Assembly (NCBI GenBank): GCA_020284085.1
Contig: JACEVL010000484.1
Location: 608,501-672,500 of the forward strand
Direction: 5' to 3'
DNA length: 64,000 bases
Source: Aporrectodea caliginosa
Taxonomy: Eukaryota > Annelida > Clitellata > Crassiclitellata > Lumbricidae
The number at the start of each line of letters is the position of its first letter. Within the stretch, counting starts at the first letter, position 1. The position numbers and the translations under genes are program-made. Below are positions 51,281 through 60,347 of the stretch, in pieces. The notes below the pieces were generated by a model. The model was not told where the DNA came from. It worked only from the letters and a program-made list of their open reading frames with translations, and did not search any database.

Positions 51281-52410
51281 TAAGTAGTGTCAGTACAGTA
51301 CTACGCGTTCAGCTAATTTTAAGATTAATGAAAGGTTAGAAAGTTAGTTAGAAAGGATTTCCTAATCGAGTGATGGCTTTTTGAGAAGAAAAGTGACTAA
51401 AAAAGAGTGTTTGAAAAGGAGGTGAAATTACCAGTAGATAAGGAGAGGTTGGTCATTTTGCTAATGATGGAAACAGGGATAGATGCGCAGTCTTTCAGTA
51501 AGGAGGCATGCGTGGGATCGAGTTCGCACTACTTACTTGTAAGATATTTTGATATATGGAATATTTCAGTCTCTGATGTTGCTTAGAAGACAGTTAGTGA
51601 TGATAGAGGTTGGGAAGGTGCAGAGTCATAAGTGGAGGAGGGATCATTGGTAGGTGGGCAGAAATGATTGAAGAGTTAGTCGGATGGTAGCACTTTTCCC
51701 CGGAAAGAAAGAGCAGAACGGCTCAGAAGAAGATGGAAGACAGTTAGGAAATGGGGTGGAAAAGTACCGATGAACGAGCTGGTTTGTAGTTTCCAGATTA
51801 AGCGAGGATATCTAGTCAAACCATTCTGCTCATATATTTTGCATATTGATCTATATTTCTAGCTATGAAAATAAAATGGCGAAATGTGAAATCATGACAA
51901 CTGTGAACCATATTGCCCATGTATATGATTGCTCTTTCAGAGACGCAAGTGGCGTACTTTGGCTGCGAAACCTCACTGCCAGTGGTTGCATTGTGTAAGC
52001 AGCCTACATAAAGAAAAATCTCCAGATAATTATAGAACATCTTCCATTGAATGGTTTGGACTTCAGAAGATCCTCTTATGGTTCTAAATGCGTATAAATT
52101 GCGGTTATATTTTGCTCGGTGAAAGCGAGAGACCGAAGATGACAGGGTTAGGAAGCTTTTCTGGACCTTAACAGTCAAGGGTAAATATAGCTGAATCATT
52201 GCTGAATGCACTTAATTGGCCACACGTGTGTGAGGTCCAAGCTTTGCAGCAACACCTCAGGAACCGTCATCAGCAGAATGCTCACATAAACGCAGCGATT
52301 ATTCTACGACCATAATACACCATCTTTAGTTAAATATCCATCCAGGAGTTAAAGTTCAATGCAGGAACTGCTACGGATCCGACTGCAATTTAAAATCGAC
52401 GCTTACACTG
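51281..52410. other. non-coding stretch
   Basis: Nothing recognised, apart from the splice-site-bounded 54-base segment at 51944-51997 discussed under rejected items. Confidence 0.3.
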
Positions 52411-53160
52411 TTAAAAAAAATCGTGGAGATCTCCACTAAAATTGGTGGTCCACAAACAACACCCTAGGGTGGAAATATTTCCACCATTATACAAAGGTGG
52501 TCAATTTCCACCTTTGACTTTAGGTGGAATATTCCATCATAACTGGGAACTTTCCATCTTATCTGAAAGGTGGAATCTACCACTCACTGATCGGTAATCT
52601 CCACCCTATGGGAAAGGTGGAGATCTCCACTAAAGTTGGTGGTCCACAAACAACACCCTAGGGTGGAAATATTTCCACCATTATACAAAGGTGGTCCAGT
52701 TCCACCTTTGACTTTAGGTGGAATTTTCCATCATAACTGGGAACTCTCCATCCCATCTGAACGGTGGAATCTTCCACTCACTCCATGGGTACTTTCCACC
52801 TTATATGAAAGATGGAATCTACCACTCACACATGGGAAATTTCCATGTTAGCTAAATGGTGGAATCTGCCACTCACTCATTGGAAATTTCCACTTCAGCT
52901 CAATGGTGGAAACTACCACCCACTCATGGTACTCTCCACTTTAACTGAAAGGTGGAATCTGCCACTCAAACATGGGAAATTTCCACGTTAGCTAAATGGT
53001 GGAATCTGCCACTTACTCATTGGAAATTTCCACTTCAGCTCACTGGTGGAAACTGCCACTCTCCACTTTATCTGAAAGACGGAATCTGCCACTCACTTAT
53101 GGGTACTCTCCACCTTATCTGAAAGAGGGAATCTGGAACTCACTCATAGGAATTTCTAGT
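52411..53160. repeat. palindromic GTGGA/TCCAC repeat block with a 194-bp duplication
   Basis: Short self-complementary words (GTGGAGATCTCCAC, GGTGGAAATATTTCCACC) are repeated every 20-60 bases. A 75-bp segment beginning at 52423 recurs almost unchanged at 52617, a 194-bp period, and shorter CACTCACTCATTGGAAATTT-type units continue to about 53150. The left edge reads ACACTGTTAAAAAAAATCG, which looks like a transposon terminus. Class unknown. Confidence 0.75.
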
Positions 53161-53465
53161 TAGATTTGAAACAAAACAGAATTTTTTTAATATAGATTTT
53201 ACTAAGAACAGTATAATATACACTAAACATCAGCATGAAAAAGCATGCACTAAGCAGAGAGTCAAGCAAAAGCAGGAAATAATAATAATTTATTGCAGAA
53301 TTCAGTTCAGCCACTCCAGACTATAAATTTAAATAACATATTTATGCATAATAATAATAGATAACACTTGTATGCAGAGTCGCTGTCAATGCCATCCTTA
53401 AGCAGCAAGCAGCAAGTAGCAAGTTTAACTTTCTTTGAACAGATGGACGAATTTCCCGTTTTGGG

Positions 53466-53684
53466 TCAAAGTCGACCCACGCAGCTATCGACAAGATTGC
53501 AGGTGTTTGCATGTTCCGACGGATACTGCACATCGAAAACGTAGTACATCATTATTACGGTTACTGCTGCCTGAAGGACATTAGTAAATTTGCAAATGTA
53601 AGTTGTCTCAAAATACACCGACACTTCATTGCCGACAACGAACGTAGGATAGACAGTTAAGTCATCGACATTCTTCTGACTGTC
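53466..53684 (-). CDS. candidate terminal exon, conserved family of unknown function
   Basis: A strong acceptor (CTGTTTTTCTTTTTTGCAG) precedes base 53684; the frame runs 72 codons to TGA at 53466-53468, and AATAAA lies about 170 bases further on (53289-53294, minus strand). It encodes VYPTFVVGNEVSVYFETTYI and VIMMYYVFDVQYPSEH. This YPT...YYVF(D/N)xxYP layout matches, from memory, the C-terminal end of uncharacterised multi-copy proteins in cnidarians, molluscs and fish, some of which carry SAM domains. Upstream exons were not found, so the gene may be a fragment associated with the repeat next to it. Confidence 0.45.
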   Translation of the reverse strand, partial: DSQKNVDDLTVYPTFVVGNEVSVYFETTYICKFTNVLQAAVTVIMMYYVFDVQYPSEHANTCNLVDSCVGRL

Positions 53685-54319
53685 CTGCAAAAAAGAAAAA
53701 CAGGTTCTCCAGCTATTTTGCAAACAGAATCAAATCAAATCAAATTTATAATTGCCGTCGATGAAAACGTGCAAGCATGTTCACATCGTAATACGTAAAT
53801 TACGATAACGCAGGTAACAAATGAAGATCAGTACCAATCAATGTCAAACTCACAGCAAAGATATGCAAAAAATAAGATTGACGCCTGGGGAGAAGAAGCA
53901 AGTAAGGCTTATCTGTCGTCCCCAAGTAGCTAATACAGTAAGTTGGAACAAGCTGAACAAGGATCAACGTTGTGGTTAGTGTGAAGTCATAAGTTCTGTA
54001 AAAATCGTATTATTCAAGGGTTTGCAGATGCATTTGGTAGGCCAACTTAAAAGAATTAAGAGAGACTAGACCGCAGTGTTTCCCAAAGTGGTGGTCCGCG
54101 GACCGGTGCCGGTGTAAAGACTTCAAGCTACCCCCATTTCAAGTTACCCCCCGGTAATCTGAAATCGATTTCATATTACCCCGGGGGTAATATGAAATCG
54201 ATTTCAGATTACCCCCGCCCTGTTCACATTACCCCCTCTCTGATTTATCACAAATGATAAATTCTTATGTTTACAACTAATGATAGGGGAAGGGCTTTTA
54301 ATTTGGACTCCCGTGTAAT

Positions 54320-54786
54320 GGTGTCACGACAATTCGTCTACCGACACTTCGTTTACGACACTTCGTATACAGACGTCTACAAGTGTAGGCCTATCTGTAT
54401 CCATTAGGGCTAATCAACAGAGGCCGCTTTCTTATAGTTTCGCTAAGACGTGCTATATATTCTCAGGAATCCAGCTTCTAATTACTGAAAAGATTATTTT
54501 CATCAATCCAGCTTCTATTGAATGGAAATTTAGTTTCATCCATGCATCGAGCTTGGTATCCAGCTTCTTTTACAGGGAAAATATTTCGATCAATCCAGCT
54601 TCTATTTCAACACAGGAATGTTTTAATCAATCTCACTTCCATTTCGGGACACAGTTTTTTCATCAATCCAGCTTCCATTTTAAAGTGACAGTATCAAATA
54701 ACTGTGTAGACGAAATGTCGGTAGACGATGTGTCTGTAGATGAAGTGTCGTAGACGACAAGTCTGTGGACGAGTTGTCGCGGAACC
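54320..54786. mobile_element. 467-bp TIR element, 9-bp target duplication
   Basis: Left end GGTGTCACGACAATTCGTCT; the reverse complement of the right end is GGTTCCGCGACAACTCGTCC. The perfect 9-bp repeat CCGTGTAAT flanks it (54311-54319 and 54787-54795). Subterminal GACACTTCGT / ACGAAGTGTC words sit on both arms; the middle is a tandem CATCAATCCAGCTTCTATTT repeat like that at 14440-14745. Nine-base duplications are typical of MULEs, but no transposase is present to confirm. Confidence 0.8.
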
Positions 54787-54889
54787 CCGTGTAATACGTA
54801 CCATGACTGGTATAACATAACATAACATACCATAACAAGGGTTTTAAGTGGTTCAGAAGACGTTTAGTCTTTGTTAGAACCACTGCAAT

Positions 54890-56050
54890 TAACCTGGAAC
54901 ATGATTAATAGGCCAATTTTCCTAGCTTCTTCTTAAAAGCTGTGATAGTGTCCACTGAGATAGTAGGCCTACTATCATCCAAACTATTCCACAAATCTAC
55001 AACTCTTGCACTGAACAATTTCTGCCCTAATGTCCCTTTTGGTTTCTTAAATAATTTATACCTATGTCCCCGAGTTGCCTTGTTTGGTGCTAATTCAAAA
55101 ACTTCTCCTTCTGCACTGCCTCCTTTCCAGTAATAATCTTGTAGGCTTCAATTAGGTCTCCTCTGCTCCTCCTTCTCTCCAATGTTGTTAGTCCACACCT
55201 CCTCAACCTTTCTTCATATCCCAAATCCTTGTAGCCCCAAATCATTTTTGTAGCTCTTCTTTGCATCTTCTTTGCATCTTCTTTGCAGCTTTTCCATGTC
55301 CTGTTTCAGGTAGGGACTCCATACCTGGATGCAGTATTCCAACTGAGGCCTAACCAGTGATTTGTATAACCTCAATATTGTATCCTTGTCTCGGGTGACT
55401 ATAATTGTCCTTCTTATCATGCCTAAAGTCGAGTTAGCCTTTTTGATGCTTCAGCACATTGCCTTGAGGGTTTTGCACTCTTGTGCATAATCACTCCCAA
55501 GTCCCTTTCTTCATCACTCACTTTCAACACCATACCCTCCATTTCATATGAAAACTCGCTGTTTCTCTTCCCCATATGCATCACTTTTCCACATTAAAGA
55601 GCATCTGCAGTCCAGTGACCATCTGAACATTCTTCTTAGATCTTCCCGTAGTATCTCCGCGTCTTTTTCATTTCCCACTGCTCTACATAGTTTGGTATCA
55701 TCTGCAAATTTAGAAATTTTAGATAAAATCCCATCATCTATGTCATTAATAAAAAGTACGAACAGCAATGGCCCAAGCACTGATCCTTGTGGAACTCCAC
55801 TTAGCACTGTCGTCCAGCTAGAATGTTTGTCACCTATGCCCACCTTTTGTCTTCTTCCTGATAGCCAGCTTTGAATCCATGCTAGTACCTGCCCTCTAAT
55901 CCCGCATGCTTGCAACTTCTTGGCCAGTCTCTTATGAGGTACGTTGTCAAATGCCTTGGCAAAATCTAAGTAAATTACATCTACAGGCTTTACCTCATCT
56001 ATCCTCTCATAGACTTCCTCAAAGAACTCCAAAAGATTTGTCAAACACGA
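54890..56050 (-). pseudogene. non-LTR retrotransposon, second RT family, frameshifted
   Basis: The best frame (56044-55544) reads DVIYLDFAKAFDNVPHKRL, LSGVPQGSVLGPLLFVLFIN and KISKFADDTKLCRAVGNE, holding RT domains with the FADD active site intact. A shift then moves the C-terminal part into other frames (LRLYKSLVRPQLEYCIQVWS near 55400, and an end reading TITAFKKKLGKLAY near 54910). The 5' half is missing. Confidence 0.85.
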
Positions 56051-56304
56051 GCGACCTCTACTAAATCAAAGCAACTAAGACATCTTTCACCATGTCACAA
56101 TAATTCTTAAACTCAATCTATATAAAGTGGTAATAAATTTTTTACTTAGGCTTAGGCCTATTATAGGAAGTCGGAGAAAATCGTTTTTTCCCTTAGGGGG
56201 ACCATAATAGAAGCCCTTCCCCTACTTTTATTGAATGAAACACGTGAAACATACACGGTTGAAAGCTAGTCTCAATGTCTTAAAAAAAATTTAAATGTCA
56301 CAGA

Positions 56305-57640
56305 AATTCATTCATTCTGGAGATTTATATAGCGCCCCTTCAAGAAATCTACTCAGAAGCGCTCCCAGTCCAGCCACGGCAAAAGTAAAAAGACTTAAGT
56401 GATTTATAAAACCCAGTTTGACTGGTCAAAGGTAGCAAGCGCAGCTCCGATGGCAGGTCATTCCAGATGGAGGGGCCTGCAACCGAGAAAGCTCGGCGCT
56501 GCCTAGCAGTCAAGCGAGCCCGCGGAACTAGGAGTTGCCCCGTCGTCGCGGAGCGAAGCGCCCGACGCGCTACAACGTCGGACACTGGGCGGCAGAGGTT
56601 GCGCAGGTAAGATGGAGCACAGCCAAGGATGCTGCGTGAAACCAAAGAAGCAATACGGTATGAGATCCGTTGGGCCACAGGCAGCCAGTGTAACACATCG
56701 CGCATGTAGGCAGAGACAGAGCCGAATTTGGGAATTCGCCCAATAAGCCGAGCAGCTGAGCGCAGAACTCGATCTAGTCGCCCCAGAACCCCAAGAGGGA
56801 GGCCAACGAGGATCGAGCAACAGTGGTCAATTCGACTAGTAACGAAGGCATGCACAAGAACCACTAGTGCGTCATGAGAAAGAGAGCGAGAAACCACTCG
56901 GAGCTGGCGAAGCTGATAGTAACAGCTTCGACAGATCAAGTTCACATGTTGAGAAAGACTAAGTTCTTGGTCAAGGGCGAGGCCCAGGTCACGAACCGTT
57001 AGGGAAAAAGTTATATCAGGAAAGACCCGAGTAAGCTGGAGCAAATCAATACCATCTAGTTGCCGACGGCCACCAAGCCAAATAAACTGAGTCTTGGAAA
57101 GATTTAGGAGAAGTCTATTTGAGGCCATCCAAGAGGAAAGAACATCTATCGTTAGGCACATCTGTTGTACAGTAGCGACTGAGTCTGATGGATGGGAATG
57201 GATGTAAGCTTGGACATCATCTGCAAAGAGCTGGTGCAGAAGCCCCTGAGACGTCAGCAGAGGACAGAGGTCAGCCGTATAGAGAAGATACAAAAGAGGA
57301 CCTAGGACGGAGCCCTGGGGCACACCAAAAGGGGCGGGGACCCAAAGGGACCTAGAGGAGCCAACAACCGCACAGTTTGTGCGTTCAGATAGAAAGGATC
57401 GAAGCCATTCTAAAGGCTGGTCAACCAATCCAAAGGAAGTAGAGAGGCGCTGCAGAAGGATGGAGTGGTCCACAGAATCAAAGGCAGAGCTAACATCGAA
57501 AAGAGCTAGGAGTGTAACCTGGCCAAGGTCCATAGCGCTATAGAAGTCAGACAGAAGCCGGAGCAGAAGGGTTTCCGTGGAGTGATTCCTGCGGAAACCA
57601 GACTGCTGTTGAGGGATCAGCTCATTCACATCTAAATGTT
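56305..57640 (-). pseudogene. CR1/L2-like LINE, 426-codon open RT frame
   Basis: An uninterrupted frame from 57629 to 56349 covers most of the RT domain: QQSGFRRNHSTETLLLRLL, LALFDVSSAFDSVDHSILL (first catalytic aspartate region), FGVPQGSVLGPLLYLLYTAD, LFADDVQAYIHSHPSDS (FADD active site), LLLNLSKTQFIWLGG and the long thumb region. The endonuclease and ORF1 are truncated away. The 3' UTR is short and ends CGCTATATAAATCTCCAGAA with an ATGAATGA tail. It is the best-preserved member of the family in the window and the reference for the other fragments. Confidence 0.9.
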
Positions 57641-57699
57641 AATTGTATTAAACCACAGACAACTACGATATGCATGTCAGATGCCCAATTTCACGAGAG

Positions 57700-58198
57700 C
57701 ACAACAGGTTGTAATATAATTCACATGAATTATATTACAAGCGCGACTCATTGGGCAAATTCCAAAGTATGGACACGTCTCCAGCTACATGCTGGAGGTC
57801 CTCCACTGGCTCCCTGTCTGCCAGCGCATCGAGTACAGGGTAGCTGCCTTGGTTTTGCGCTGTCTCCAGGGCCTCGCCCCAACTTACCTCCGTGAGCTCT
57901 GCTGTTTGATTTCTGTTGTCCCAGGGCGTCGCCTCCTACGCTCCGCAGAAAAAGGAGTTCTTCTGGTTCCTTTTGCTCGTACTGCAACAATGCAGAACCG
58001 AGCTTTTTCTGTGGCAGGCCCAATGATCTGGAATGGTCTTCCTCTAGAGCTGCGTCTACACCCCTGGGAGTCTGCCTGAAACTTTCCTTACTAAACTCAA
58101 AACTGTTCTTTTTGGGCGCGTTGGAGTCGGGAACGCCTCTGAGTAGTTTCCTTGAAAGGGCGCTATATAAATTCCCTGAATGAATGAATGAATGAAAT
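57700..58198 (+). pseudogene. CR1/L2-like LINE 3' fragment, opposite strand
   Basis: The plus-strand frame around 57789-58079 reads LEVLHWLPVCQRIEYRVAAL, VVPGRRLLRSAEKGVLL and NRAFSVAGPMIWNGLPLELR, then ends with GGGCGCTATATAAATTCCCT and (GAAT)n. It sits tail-outward beside the minus-strand LINE at 56305-57640. Confidence 0.85.
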
Positions 58199-58799
58199 GA
58201 ATGAATTCATGGCTAGTGGGTATCAAAAGAAAATAGTAGAGACAGTTAATTTGTGTTTATGCATGAAATAATTATCTAAATAAACATAAATAAATGAATA
58301 TTTTAAGGGGGTAATCTGAAATCGTAGAGGGTAGGATGAAATCGCCTTCAAGCTACCCCCAGGGGTAACTTGAAATCGATTTCATCCTACCCCCCGGTAA
58401 TCTGAGTGCGATTTCAAGTTACCGGGGGTAAGGTGAATGGGGGGTAATCTGAAATTGCTACACCGGTCCGCGAGCCCCTCAGTTGCCGTCATCCGCAAAG
58501 TGAGTCAGAAAAAGTGGTCAAATTGTCTCGGAATCCAGAAATGTCTTATATTTTTAAAAGTCATAGCAAAAAACCCCATTTTATGCTAGCATTTAAAGGG
58601 CAATAGAGTCATAGAATTGGCTAAACATGCATTTAAATCAATTTTAATACATATTTGAGGCATATATTTTTAGGTGATCGAAAAAGATAAATAATTAATA
58701 AATTGGGCAGTGTAAATATTCCTGCCGGTCCCCAACAATGAAAGTTAATTCTTGCCGGTCCGTGACACTGAAAAGTTTGGGAAGCACTGGGCTAGAGAA

Positions 58800-59160
58800 C
58801 GGACACTAGGGTCAATAGAGTTCCACAGTTAAGGCCCTGCTATTCTAGTCGTGAAGTGTCTAATATTGGTTTTACAACAATTTAAGTTAAGGTTATGTCA
58901 TGGTCTGGTGTTTTAATGTATGAATGTTCGCATTAGTTCTAAAGTAGTCACTAAAGTTGCTAGGTAAAGTGTGAGTCTGATGATGGTACATGAAAGTGGC
59001 AGAGTTGAGTTGTTTGTTATTAAACTGTGTTTGAAGAAAGAAAGAAACATTCAAAGAACTGTGTCAATTTAATTCTTAAACAGTTAGAAGACGTTGAGCA
59101 ATTTGTATGTAGAGATAAGGAAAGTTCTTGAGGTAGGTCACAACTAAGAAAGAAAAGAGT
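58800..59160. other. non-coding stretch
   Basis: Nothing recognised. Confidence 0.3.
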
Positions 59161-59165
59161 TGGTG

Positions 59166-59245
59166 ACAATGATGATGATGATGATGATGATGACGATTAC
59201 TATTATAATGATGACGATGACGATGACGATGACGACGACGACGAC

Positions 59246-59278
<33 letters not shown>
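59166..59278 (+). repeat. (GAT/GAC)n microsatellite
   Basis: GATGAT with GACGAC interruptions. Confidence 0.95.
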
Positions 59279-59279
<1 letters not shown>

Positions 59280-59702
59280 CAAACGAAACTTTCTATAGCG
59301 CCGTAACACAGCACATGCCGTTGCAAGGGCACTTAAACGTCAGTCAGAATACACTTTAAAGAAGTAAGAAGTCTTGAGACTAGACTTGAAAACTTCAACT
59401 GAAATTGCGGCACGAATTGCTACCCGTCTCTTTGAGCTATTTGGACTAATCCTGGCCAAGTCAGACTGCTGCCTCCAATGAAAACCTGCAGTCTATTATA
59501 CTTCACGAGCCTACGACAGAATTCTACCCATGGCAGACCATTTTGCACGTAAAACATTTATTATTACGATGATTTGACTTGTTATTACAGAATGTACACC
59601 ACAGTGCGGTTAGCAGTTGGTATCAATAAAGGATATGCGTCTATACTTACTTATAAACCTACTTTTAAAATAAGTATGTATGTATGTATGTGTGAGCATT
59701 TG
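59279..59702. other. non-coding stretch
   Basis: Nothing recognised; it may hold promoter or downstream sequence of the neighbouring loci. Confidence 0.3.
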
Positions 59703-59905
59703 TTATAGCGCCCCTTCAAGATTTCTACTCAGAGGCGCTCCCGACTACAGCACGGACATTGAATCGGAGTTTCACGCCGAAGCGCATGAGCAATAGCGAG
59801 TGAAGGACTTGCCCAGGGTCCCTATAAGAGGCGGCTTGAGGTGGATTCGAACCCGCAATCCTCCGGCTACAAGGCACCGAAAATACCCCTACACCACCGC
59901 GCCCC
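59703..59905 (-). repeat. tRNA-SINE copy, minus strand
   Basis: Read on the minus strand it runs GGGGCGCGGTGGTGTAGGGG, GGATTGCGGGTTCGAATCC, GGGACCCTGGGCAAGTCCTT, then GTCGGGAGCGCCTCTGAGTA and GGGGCGCTATAACAAATG. Full length, close to the copy at 41481. Confidence 0.88.
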
Positions 59906-60261
59906 AAGTGTAAACATGTCTGCAACTTTGCTTAAGGTTTTACCGTTTATACAATTTTTGTCAAGTAGACTAAAGCAAGCGTATTCGCTAAGTTTAAATT
60001 CGTGTAAGTGCGCAGCCAGAGAGGTTAACATCAAGAATTTCGTAGTTGGTACTGGACCCTGGATAACCTTGCAAAAACTAGTAAGTTACAGAAATGAAAA
60101 AGAACTTCATTATTTAAATTATTCATTTATGCTTATTCATTTATCCGATTCGTTCATTTAAGCTAAAGAAATCAATAAACTTAATTATTTGATTCATTAA
60201 TTCATTTTATTTTTAATTATTCGTTTATTTAAGTTATAGAAAAATGAAAAGAACTTACATT

Positions 60262-60290
60262 ATTTATTTATTTATTTATTTAATGATTCA
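60262..60290 (-). promoter_or_regulatory. candidate poly(A) signals of the GPCR gene
   Basis: Several overlapping AATAAA motifs (plus-strand TTTATTTATTTA) lie about 60-85 bases beyond the GPCR stop codon on the coding strand. Confidence 0.45.
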
Positions 60291-60347
60291 ATTATGTATT
60301 TCGTCATCTGAGATTATGAAGACGCAATAGTCAGCCCCGATCTAGGC

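Larger units (their letters stand above)
54286..56222. mobile_element. possible TA-flanked TIR element
   Basis: Left end GGGGAAGGGCTTTTAATTTG; the reverse complement of the right end is GGGGAAGGGCTTCTATTATG. Both are bordered by TA (54284-54285 and 56223-56224), as in Tc1/mariner-type insertions. The left terminal repeat is cut at 54320 by the next insertion; a LINE fills most of the interior. Confidence 0.45.
54109..58466. mobile_element. inner TIR element with palindromic TACCCCC arms
   Basis: Left end CCGGTGTAAAGACTTCAAGC; the reverse complement of the right end is CCGGTGTAGCAATTTCAGAT. Each arm carries GGGGTAATCTGAAATCGATT-type words in both orientations (54120-54240 and 58300-58450), making strong hairpins around GAAATCGATTTC. 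It split the outer element within its GGACCGGT region. Class unassigned. Confidence 0.6.
54074..58789. mobile_element. outer hAT-like element, a multi-level transposon nest
   Basis: Left end CAGTGTTTCCCAAAGTGGTG followed by GTCCGCGGACCGGT; the right end reads GGTCCGTGACACTGAAAAGT, TTGGGAAGCACTG, whose reverse complement begins CAGTGCTTCCCAAACTTTTC. That is the usual terminus of a hAT subgroup. Flanks GACTAGAC and GGCTAGAG agree at 6 of 8 bases, offset by two, so the target duplication is doubtful. Inside lie at least four further insertions. Confidence 0.6.

Noticed and set aside
51944..51997. 54-base segment with good splice sites and the same phase as the Trk-like exons
   Set aside because: TGATTGCTCTTTCAG and GT|GTAAGC are convincing and the phase fits, but the 17 codons (DASGVLWLRNLTASGCIV) do not resemble the fourth LRR exon of Trk genes. 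Kept only as a candidate.
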